Shown here: in pieces, positions 1-5,676 of the stretch
Numbering within the stretch: position 1 is the first letter of the stretch
How the letters are laid out: the number at the start of each line of letters is the position of its first letter
Source: a bacterium
GTDB taxonomy: Bacteria; Patescibacteriota; Microgenomatia; JAUYPR01
Length of the DNA: 7,297 bases
NCBI GenBank assembly: GCA_030695785.1
Contig: JAUYPR010000077.1
Coordinates: forward strand, 1-7,297
Reading direction: 5' to 3'
Translations under genes and position numbers: made by a program
Notes under the pieces: model-generated
The model's input: only the letters and a program-made list of their open reading frames with translations
The model's database searches: none
Told to the model about the DNA's origin: nothing

Positions 1-10
1 ATCAAAGAAA

Positions 11-22
11 TCCTTTCCTCTC
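11..22 (-). promoter_or_regulatory. Shine-Dalgarno of the next gene, outside the window
   Basis: Just after the transketolase stop the minus strand reads GAGAGGAAAGGA, a strong purine-rich site. A start about 8 nt later would lie at positions 2-1 and continue beyond the window. An ATG also overlaps the transketolase stop (28-26), but its frame closes after eight codons at 4-2, so it is not the gene. The expected gene is the C-terminal transketolase subunit, by analogy with split transketolase operons. Confidence 0.55.
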
Positions 23-24
23 TG

Positions 25-843
25 TCATCCTTTTATTGACCTCAACGATTCCTCTACCTCTTCTTTTTTCGGCGCTTTCCCGTGCCAGGAGTAATCATTC
101 TCCCACGCTGGCACCCCTTTCCCCATAGTCGTTTTCGCAAGAATGACGGTCGGACGATTGCCAAACCGCACTGCGGCAAACACATCCAAAACCTCTTGGA
201 TATCGTTTCCATTGCACTCGATCACATCCCAGCCGAACGCCTGATACTTTGCTGAGAGTGGAGACGAATCCATAATTTCTTTCGTTGGTCCATTCTGCTG
301 TTGTCCGTTCAGGTCAACAATGCCAACGAGATTCCCCAGCTTGTAGTGAGACGCCGCCATGGCCGCCTCCCACACCGATCCTTCCTCTTGTTCCCCATCG
401 CCCATGAGCACAAAGGTGCGATTCGGTTTTTTCTCCATCTTGAGTCCAAGTGCAACACCCACTCCCACATTGATTCCTTGGCCTAACGATCCGGTGGACG
501 TTTCAATCCCCGGAAGGTGAATGTGCGACGGATGACCTTGCAAGGGGCTGCCAAGCTGCCGCAGCGTCATTAATGTCTCTTTTGGAAAGTATCCGGCGTG
601 CGCCATCACCGCATACAACGCAGGACACAGATGCCCGGCGGAGAGAATAAAATAATCCCGCTCTGGCCAGGATGGATGATTTGGATCGTGGTTGAGGATG
701 TTGAAATAGAGAACGACCAAAAGGTCGATGGACGACAACGATCCGCCAGTGTGCCCAGACCCAGCCGCCGCCAGCATTTGAACGATGTCAATGCGACATT
801 GCCGCGCAATCGTTTTGAGTTCAGATGGTGAATGCTTTTTCAT
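25..843 (-). CDS. Transketolase, N-terminal (thiamine diphosphate-binding) subunit
   Basis: This 272-residue protein is the N-terminal half of a two-gene transketolase, which transfers two-carbon ketol units between sugar phosphates with thiamine diphosphate as cofactor. Conserved parts are SGHTGGSLSSIDLLVVLY (His31), LSAGHLCPALYA (His71), TSTGSLGQGINVGVG (115-129), and the cofactor/Mg motif GDGEQEEGSVWEA (148-160) with Asn179 in IVDLNG. The protein stops after the first domain, as split bacterial and archaeal transketolases do, so it needs a separate C-terminal pyrimidine-binding subunit. The start at 843 is set by a GAGGTG site. A strong Shine-Dalgarno just after its stop points to the partner gene at the window's left edge. 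Together with rpiB and the epimerase it completes the pentose-phosphate rearrangement module. There is no sign of truncation. Confidence 0.95.
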   Translation of the reverse strand: MKKHSPSELKTIARQCRIDIVQMLAAAGSGHTGGSLSSIDLLVVLYFNILNHDPNHPSWPERDYFILSAGHLCPALYAVMAHAGYFPKETLMTLRQLGSPLQGHPSHIHLPGIETSTGSLGQGINVGVGVALGLKMEKKPNRTFVLMGDGEQEEGSVWEAAMAASHYKLGNLVGIVDLNGQQQNGPTKEIMDSSPLSAKYQAFGWDVIECNGNDIQEVLDVFAAVRFGNRPTVILAKTTMGKGVPAWENDYSWHGKAPKKEEVEESLRSIKG

Positions 844-1450
844 CAGGCGTCACCTCATAATGCACGTGGTCATTCTTTGCGACTTCCCCTTCAAACGTTT
901 GGATCGCATCCATTGCCTGTTTCGGGGTATCCACGATGCGGTAGACCAAAAACTCTTCTGGTCGCATGAGCATGTGTTTTTTAAACGTCAGAATAATCTC
1001 CTCCCAAAATGCGCCGAACAAGACCAACGGCTTGTGGTGGCCGAAATAGAGCCGAGCGAGTCCCCACGCCATGCCGAACTCGGAGATCGTCCCAGTGCCG
1101 CCATTGTATATGACGTAAATGTCCCCTAACTCTAAAAGCTTAAGCGTGCGCTTCACGTAATTCGGCACCGAGATTTCCTGGTCCATGGGGTTATTCGGGT
1201 TGCGGCCTTCAAACACAGTTGCGCCTTTTGGTTCAAACGTCACGCCAATCACATGCCCGCCAACCGACTTTGCGCCCCTGCTCGATGCTTCCATGATCCC
1301 ATACCCACCTCCATTAACCACAACATACCCAGCTTCTGCCACAAGTTTGGCGGTTTCCTCCGCATCTTTATAGAGTTTCTCTTGTGGAACGGCGGTGGAA
1401 TACCCAAGAAAGGCGACGCGGCGGAATTTGAACGGTTTGGCAGCATCCAT
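821..1450 (-). CDS. LOG-family protein, predicted nucleoside 5'-monophosphate phosphoribohydrolase
   Basis: This 209-residue Rossmann-like protein belongs to the LOG (TIGR00730-like, once called lysine decarboxylase-like) family. Studied members hydrolyse nucleoside 5'-monophosphates to a free base and ribose 5-phosphate. Visible blocks are the N-terminal FLGYSTAVP, VNGGGYGIMEA (45-55), the conserved arginine in VPNYVKRTLKLL (Arg101), and the signature NGGTGTISE (116-124) with Glu124, which in most relatives begins PGG. There is no signal peptide or membrane segment. It starts 3 nt after the epimerase stop with no clear Shine-Dalgarno, and its 3' end overlaps the transketolase start by 23 nt in another frame. 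Sitting among pentose phosphate genes, it may feed ribose 5-phosphate to RpiB and transketolase; that role is an inference. Other LOG-fold proteins of unknown activity exist, so the exact substrate is open. Confidence 0.85.
   Translation of the reverse strand: MDAAKPFKFRRVAFLGYSTAVPQEKLYKDAEETAKLVAEAGYVVVNGGGYGIMEASSRGAKSVGGHVIGVTFEPKGATVFEGRNPNNPMDQEISVPNYVKRTLKLLELGDIYVIYNGGTGTISEFGMAWGLARLYFGHHKPLVLFGAFWEEIILTFKKHMLMRPEEFLVYRIVDTPKQAMDAIQTFEGEVAKNDHVHYEVTPDEKAFTI
851..856 (-). promoter_or_regulatory. Shine-Dalgarno of the transketolase N subunit
   Basis: GAGGTG lies 7 nt ahead of the ATG at 843, inside the end of the LOG gene. It is a strong site and fixes the start of the transketolase subunit within the 23-nt overlap. 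Most junctions upstream use ATGA overlap without such a site. Confidence 0.75.
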
Positions 1451-1453
1451 ATT

Positions 1454-2128
1454 TTACTCTTGGGTATGATCACGCGCGGCCATGCCGCGGTCAAACGCTT
1501 CCTGGAGTTGGTTCACGCCTGTGATTATTTTCTTTGCTTTCTTGAGGAATGAGCCCACGGCAATGCGCGACGCGCCCATCTTGACTGCTTCTTGCGCAGT
1601 CTTTGGCTGCATGCCACCATCCACCTCAATCGGCATATCCGGATACCAAGTGTGCACCAAACGCACCTTGTCCAAACTTACCGGGAGAAACGGAGAGCCT
1701 TGTTTGCCTGCATTGACGGCCAATACCACCACGCCATCCACGTCTTTCAGGTACGGCCGGACCGGATACACAATAGAATCTGCCAGTACGCCGAAATAGA
1801 CCTCAAGGTTTGCGGACTTGATGGCCCGAATCATCGCGTCTTTGTTGCCGTCAGATTCAACGTGCACAATCACCCGCTCAACTTTCGCGTCAATGAGGTC
1901 AGTGAGATATTGCTCTGGGTCTTTGACCATAAGATGTACTTCACGCTTGGCGGAAACATCCACGGCAAGCGCGTCAACCAGCGATAATGTTTTCCCTTTT
2001 ATGAGGGTAGAATCTGCGATGTCAATATGGATCCACGGGAATACCCCTTCTATTCGCTTCACTTCCTTTTGAAATGCAGCTTTTGTGGGGGCGAGGATCG
2101 CAGGAAGAATTGTGACTGTGCTGCTCAT
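1454..2128 (-). CDS. rpe: Ribulose-phosphate 3-epimerase-like protein, divergent active-site loop
   Basis: This 224-residue TIM-barrel protein is predicted to interconvert ribulose 5-phosphate and xylulose 5-phosphate. The epimerase metal and catalytic set is visible: His34 and Asp36 (WIHIDIAD), His65 (EVHLMVKDP) and Asp170 (IEVDGGMQP). The phosphate-binding strand ASRIAVGSFL is near the C-terminus, and LAVNAGKQGSPF stands where most homologues have VNPGFGGQxF. The loop after the first Asp is unusual: typical enzymes read MDGxFVPN, here ADSTLIKG. The N-terminal PSxL serine is alanine (PAIL). Length is normal. It starts by ATGA overlap with rpiB and is followed after 3 nt by the LOG gene. The neighbours, rpiB and transketolase, support the role. 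A related sugar-phosphate barrel enzyme with another substrate remains possible because of the changed loop. Confidence 0.82.
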   Translation of the reverse strand: MSSTVTILPAILAPTKAAFQKEVKRIEGVFPWIHIDIADSTLIKGKTLSLVDALAVDVSAKREVHLMVKDPEQYLTDLIDAKVERVIVHVESDGNKDAMIRAIKSANLEVYFGVLADSIVYPVRPYLKDVDGVVVLAVNAGKQGSPFLPVSLDKVRLVHTWYPDMPIEVDGGMQPKTAQEAVKMGASRIAVGSFLKKAKKIITGVNQLQEAFDRGMAARDHTQE

Positions 2129-2577
2129 CTTTTTTTCGCCTCAAATGACACGATTTGCCCCAGCCGGCGAACATGCCGCTCCTCTTTGGAAAACGGCGTC
2201 TGGAGAAAAATATCGACGATGCTTTTCATCTCCATTTCCGATAAAACATCTGCCGGCAACACCAACACATTGGCATCCGTATGCTCCCTGCTCTGGCGTG
2301 CAAGTGCGCCAGTCAACGCATTGACGGCGCGGATCTTTGGGAATTTATTTGCTGCAATGGTCATCCCAACCCCACTTCGACAAAAAAGAATGCCTTTATC
2401 TTCGGGTGAACTTTTTTGCAGTGCGTCTGCGACCAACTTGGCAAACTGGGGATAGTCATCGGCTGGATCAAGAACGGTTGGCCCGAGGTCTGTGACCTGA
2501 AGACCATGTTTGGTTAACCACGAAACAATCATGTTTTTTTGCGAAAATCCACCATGATCAGAAGCGATATAAATCAT
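2125..2577 (-). CDS. rpiB: Ribose-5-phosphate isomerase B
   Basis: This 150-residue cytoplasmic enzyme interconverts ribose 5-phosphate and ribulose 5-phosphate in the non-oxidative pentose phosphate pathway. It has the N-terminal SDHGG (6-10), the DYPQFA block (41-46), the active-site cysteine Cys66 in FCRSGVGM followed by TIAANK (73-78), and REHTDANVL with His99. Cys66 and His99 fall at the same numbers as the E. coli RpiB catalytic residues. The usual CG(T/S)G reads CRSG, with an arginine for the first glycine. The C-terminus is short and basic. Start ATGA overlaps the lgt stop and stop TGA overlaps the epimerase start, both preceded by adenine runs and with no good Shine-Dalgarno, so coupled translation is likely. 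Sugar-phosphate isomerases such as LacAB are related, but the pentose pathway neighbours and the phosphate-binding pattern favour RpiB. Confidence 0.93.
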   Translation of the reverse strand: MIYIASDHGGFSQKNMIVSWLTKHGLQVTDLGPTVLDPADDYPQFAKLVADALQKSSPEDKGILFCRSGVGMTIAANKFPKIRAVNALTGALARQSREHTDANVLVLPADVLSEMEMKSIVDIFLQTPFSKEERHVRRLGQIVSFEAKKR

Positions 2578-3236
2578 TTTTTGACATTTTCTCGGATAAG
2601 AAAAGTGCCGACAATGATGAATAAAAGACTCAGTATCTGTCCCACCTTGATACCTTCAACAACCGCTGTATCAACGCGCAGGAATTCAAGAAAAAACCGA
2701 CCGGTGCCGTACCAACAAAGGGCAAGTCCGAGATATTTCCCCTTTAGTATACCGCGTTTCTCCAGGAAAAGCAAAAACGAACCACCGATGAGCAGCCAAA
2801 ACGATTCGTAAAACCACACGCCCCACGGAAAATCGGCCGGAGGACCAAAGCCTTCTTGGTTGATAAAGTTTCCAATGCGGCCAATGGCTTGTCCAAAGAA
2901 AAATGCAGGAGCCATGAGTGTCAAGAGGCCGAGGAACGACCGTTGGTGGTGCCGTGCCCAAAAGAATAACGCAATTGACCCACCAATAATGCCGCCGAAA
3001 ATGCCGATCCCCCCTTCCCATATGGCAATGATTTTTTCTGGATGAAGACTGTAGTACGGCCAATAATCCAAAACGTGATACAGCCGCGCACCAAGAAATC
3101 CGCCAATGACAATCCACACCAGAACACTATCGATATCAGAAACAGTGAGGTGGTATCGTTTAGAGCGGAAACGGACGAAGAGATATCCGACAATGAGTCC
3201 AACCACAACCAGGACTCCGTAAGGGTGAATGGCCAT
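2574..3236 (-). CDS. lgt: Prolipoprotein diacylglyceryl transferase, short form
   Basis: This 220-residue polytopic inner-membrane enzyme transfers a diacylglyceryl group from phosphatidylglycerol to the lipobox cysteine of prolipoproteins, the first step of lipoprotein maturation. Hydrophobic segments lie at about 7-21, 38-56, 78-94, 102-118, 146-158, 168-183 and 198-214. The Lgt signature GRIGNFINQE (119-128) includes the essential arginine (Arg120), and GTGRFFLEFLR (177-187) supplies the second conserved arginine region. The histidine of the E. coli HGG motif is Phe80 here (IFGG); other lineages also vary at this position. Two parts look missing against typical homologues of 250-290 residues: the N-terminal arm before HPYGVLV, and the loop carrying HPTxLYE, with PWGV (137-140) running almost directly into FYES (142-145). 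The ATG at 3236 is the only candidate start: an in-frame TAG lies upstream, and AGAGG at 3239-3243 is only 2 nt away. Its stop overlaps the rpiB start (ATGA). Confidence 0.9.
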   Translation of the reverse strand: MAIHPYGVLVVVGLIVGYLFVRFRSKRYHLTVSDIDSVLVWIVIGGFLGARLYHVLDYWPYYSLHPEKIIAIWEGGIGIFGGIIGGSIALFFWARHHQRSFLGLLTLMAPAFFFGQAIGRIGNFINQEGFGPPADFPWGVWFYESFWLLIGGSFLLFLEKRGILKGKYLGLALCWYGTGRFFLEFLRVDTAVVEGIKVGQILSLLFIIVGTFLIRENVKK

Positions 3237-3275
3237 TGCCTCTATTATTTCATACTGCTGACCCGACTAGTGTTC

Positions 3276-3300
3276 GGTAATATTTGGTAATATTTGGTAA
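3276..3300. repeat. 10-bp direct repeat, two and a half copies, upstream of lgt
   Basis: The unit tatttggtaa occurs twice head to tail (3281-3290 and 3291-3300) and is preceded by the last five bases of a third copy (ggtaa, 3276-3280). Read towards lgt, the strand shows TTACC three times at 10-nt spacing, about one helical turn, separated by AAATA. It sits in the only intergenic gap of the window (3237-3325), 40 nt ahead of the lgt start. A protein-binding operator or an AT-rich upstream promoter element is possible, but I see no convincing -35/-10 pair with normal spacing in the gap. Confidence 0.75.
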
Positions 3301-3325
3301 AGTTCTGCGCGACGCGAGGGGTTTT

Positions 3326-4678
3326 CTACGAGGCGAGTATGTAAGACAAACCTTCTCTTGGAATCGTTGCATCGATCCCAAACGACAATTTCACTTTTTC
3401 CGCAAACACACGGCTTGGGGTTGGTTCGCCGTGGGTGAGGAAAATCTTTAGTGGAGTAGGGTGAATATGCTGCAGCCAGGTCAAAAGCTGCTTCTGGTCG
3501 GCGTGGGCGGAATAGGCGTCAATCTCTTCAATGTGCGCCCGGATATCAATCTCTCGGCCGTTGATGCGCACGCGTTTCTCTCCATCGAGAAGCCGCCGCC
3601 CGAGCGTTCCTTCTGCTTGGTAGCCGACAATGAGCAGCGTCGTTGTTGACGAAGGCAAATACCGAGCTGCATGCCCTAAAATTCTGCCGCCCTGCAGCAT
3701 GCCGGAGCCAGCAATAATGACCTTCGGCGGCGGGGTTTGTTCAATCATCCGGCCATCTTCTTGTGTCGCGGTCATTTCAAAGCTTGGAAACTTGTAGAAA
3801 TTGTCGTAGGAAAAATGCTGGCGTTCCTTTTCCCCGTAAAACGCGACATGTTTTTCAAAGACATGGGTCAGTTCAATCGCCAAGGGGCTATCGAGAAATA
3901 CCGGAATTGCAGGAATTTCTTGATGCTCAATAAAGTGATCAATTTCATGCAGCAGCTCTTGCGTCCGTTCCATGGCAAAGGCAGGAATGAGGAGTACGCC
4001 TTTCTCGTTGATCGTTTTCTGGAACGCCGCTTTCAAGGTTTCCCGCCGGTCTTCCCGTCCGTGATGCAGCCGGTCGCCGTAGGTCGTTTCGATGATGGCG
4101 ATATCCGCATGGTCCGGGTACTCGGTTGGACGAATGATAGGCGCCGGCGTATTCCCCAAATCGCCGGAAAACACAATGGTTTTCCCTTCAGCGCGGACCA
4201 CGATGGATGCCGAACCGAGGATATGCCCTGCATCAATGAGGTGAAACGAGACATCCGGCCCAACTCGCACCTCTTCATGGTATGCAATCGGGGTAAAGTG
4301 CCGCATCGAGCCGTGCACGTCGGCCGGCGTGTATAAACTTGGCCGTCCGGAGCGTTTTGATCGGTGGACGCTAATTTCCGCCGCGTCAAGCAGGATAAAC
4401 TCTGCCAAATCTAAAGTCGGCGCGGTCGTATAAATCGGGCACCTGAGTTTCTCCGCACATAATCGCGGGATGCGGCCGCAGTGGTCCAAATGCGCGTGGG
4501 TCAGGATGACGGCAGAAAGTTCCGGCGGGTTGAAGGGAAACGGATCATCATTCTTTTCCTCAAGCTGTTTATCACCCTGGAAAAATCCGCAGTCGATCAT
4601 AATTTTTTCGCGCGGTGTTTCCAAAAGTACGCATGACCCGGTCACCCCACCCGCAGCGCCGAAGAAAGAAAGAGTCAT
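3326..4678 (-). CDS. Beta-CASP metallo-beta-lactamase-fold protein, probable RNA nuclease
   Basis: This 450-residue protein belongs to the CPSF-like/RNA-specificity MBL group, whose studied members are zinc-dependent RNA endo- or exonucleases. The metal-binding set is intact: HAHLDH (His61, His63, Asp65, His66), AGHILGSA (His152), SGDLG (Asp173), and the late His392 (SAHADQ) and His416 (LTHGEP). The beta-CASP part between them carries ETTYGDR (197-203), a DSPLA block and IIAGSGMLQGGR. The C-terminal RMMBL-type segment follows the last histidine. There is no signal peptide or membrane segment. The ATG at 4678 overlaps the dehydrogenase stop as ATGA, with no Shine-Dalgarno before it, so coupling is likely. 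Its first 20 nt are identical to those of the upstream dehydrogenase gene. It is the last gene of its block; an 89-nt gap follows. The family is secure, but the RNA target and whether it acts as an exo- or endonuclease cannot be read from sequence. Confidence 0.93.
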   Translation of the reverse strand: MTLSFFGAAGGVTGSCVLLETPREKIMIDCGFFQGDKQLEEKNDDPFPFNPPELSAVILTHAHLDHCGRIPRLCAEKLRCPIYTTAPTLDLAEFILLDAAEISVHRSKRSGRPSLYTPADVHGSMRHFTPIAYHEEVRVGPDVSFHLIDAGHILGSASIVVRAEGKTIVFSGDLGNTPAPIIRPTEYPDHADIAIIETTYGDRLHHGREDRRETLKAAFQKTINEKGVLLIPAFAMERTQELLHEIDHFIEHQEIPAIPVFLDSPLAIELTHVFEKHVAFYGEKERQHFSYDNFYKFPSFEMTATQEDGRMIEQTPPPKVIIAGSGMLQGGRILGHAARYLPSSTTTLLIVGYQAEGTLGRRLLDGEKRVRINGREIDIRAHIEEIDAYSAHADQKQLLTWLQHIHPTPLKIFLTHGEPTPSRVFAEKVKLSFGIDATIPREGLSYILAS

Positions 4679-5676
4679 TGTACAACGTTTTGCGGATGCC
4701 CCGCGATAAATGCTTGAATATTTTCAATGGTCGTTTGTAAAATCCGACGCACTGCTTCTTCGCTGTTAAACGCATTATGCGGGGTAATGATGACATTGGG
4801 GCGGCGGACAAGCATATGATTATGCAAGATGGTTTTCAAATCGCACTCTTTCGGAAACTGCGGAGATAACAACTGCGCCTCTTCTTTGATGTAACACTCC
4901 TCCTCTAAAACATCCAGTCCTGCGCCGGCAAGTTGACTACTCTCCAACGCGCGAACAAGCGCTTCCGTATCCACCACTTCACCTCGGGCCGTGTTGATCA
5001 AGATTGCGCCTTTTTTCATGCGTGAGAACGCGTTGGCATCCATCATATGATGTGTCTCTTTTCCTCCGGGAATATGGAGCGTGAGAATATCGGACTCACG
5101 CAAAACGGTTGGAAAATCCACAAAGGTGAATCCAAGCGACGAGGCGAGTTTTTCATCCTGGTTTCTCGAGAAACCCAATACCTTCATCCCAAATCCGCGG
5201 GCCATGCGAATAACGTGTTGACCAATATGCCCAATGCCAATCACCCCGAGTGTTTTCCCCACAAGATCAACCCCGCGCAAACCAACCAAAGAAAAATCGC
5301 CCTTCTTTGTTCGCTCCACCGACTCAGGAATCCGGCGAGATAGGGCCAAAATAAGTGCAAAGGTGTGCTCTGCCACGGTGTGTTCACCGTAGGTCGGAAC
5401 ATTACAGACAATGATGCCTTTTTCCTTCGCCGCCACAAAATCAATATGGTCATACCCTGTAGAGCGGGTCGTGATGCACCGCAATTTTGGGAGTCGGTCT
5501 ATGAACTCGCGCGTGACTGCCGAATAAATGGTCCCGGAGAGAATCTCGGCATCGTGGACGACATCCAGGAATTGGGCGGAGAAATCCTCGGCAAAAAAGC
5601 GCAGTGTCGTTTCAGGAAACGCCGCCCGTAAAGGCTCTTCCTGCCATGCTTCAACACCGAAGAAAGAAAGAGTCAT
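4675..5676 (-). CDS. D-2-hydroxyacid dehydrogenase, D-lactate dehydrogenase type
   Basis: This 333-residue soluble oxidoreductase probably interconverts a 2-oxoacid and a D-2-hydroxyacid, such as pyruvate and D-lactate. It has the N-terminal substrate half with TRSTGYDHID (70-79) and NVPTYGEHTVAEH (92-104), the dinucleotide fold GIGHIG (147-152), and the catalytic triad Arg231 (INTARGEVVD), Glu260 (GLDVLEEE) and His300 (ITPHNAF). About 30 extra residues lie between LDVLEEE and RPNVIITPH, as in the LdhA-like branch. The frame is open 13 codons further upstream, but that extension lies inside trxB. The ATG at 5676 overlaps the trxB stop as ATGA and leaves the expected N-terminus. There is no well-placed Shine-Dalgarno (a GGAG is 13 nt away), so translation is probably coupled to trxB. 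The acidic residue that usually follows the second beta strand and binds NAD is replaced by Ser170-Arg171, so NADPH use is possible. Fermentative lactate formation would fit a candidate phylum bacterium, but the substrate is an inference. Confidence 0.9.
   Translation of the reverse strand: MTLSFFGVEAWQEEPLRAAFPETTLRFFAEDFSAQFLDVVHDAEILSGTIYSAVTREFIDRLPKLRCITTRSTGYDHIDFVAAKEKGIIVCNVPTYGEHTVAEHTFALILALSRRIPESVERTKKGDFSLVGLRGVDLVGKTLGVIGIGHIGQHVIRMARGFGMKVLGFSRNQDEKLASSLGFTFVDFPTVLRESDILTLHIPGGKETHHMMDANAFSRMKKGAILINTARGEVVDTEALVRALESSQLAGAGLDVLEEECYIKEEAQLLSPQFPKECDLKTILHNHMLVRRPNVIITPHNAFNSEEAVRRILQTTIENIQAFIAGHPQNVVQ

Noticed and set aside
3000..3030. Loss of the E. coli Lgt His103 equivalent (Phe80) as evidence of a dead enzyme
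   Set aside because: This position also varies in other bacterial Lgt lineages, for example Trp in actinobacteria, so by itself it does not show inactivity.
3241..3310. Sigma70-type promoter for lgt in the intergenic gap
   Set aside because: AT-rich pieces such as TATGAA and ATAATA are present, but no -35-like hexamer lies at 16-18 nt from them, so I do not annotate a promoter.
3303..3325. GC-rich CGCGTCGCG-type palindrome after the MBL gene stop, as a possible terminator
   Set aside because: The arms are too short, the loop would be a single base, and no T-run follows on the minus strand, so it is not a convincing intrinsic terminator.
3737..4336. Long plus-strand open frame opposite the MBL gene, and similar ones opposite other genes (for example 5739-6248)
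   Set aside because: They lie antisense to well-conserved genes, show no recognisable domain, and have compositions expected from reading the complement of coding DNA.
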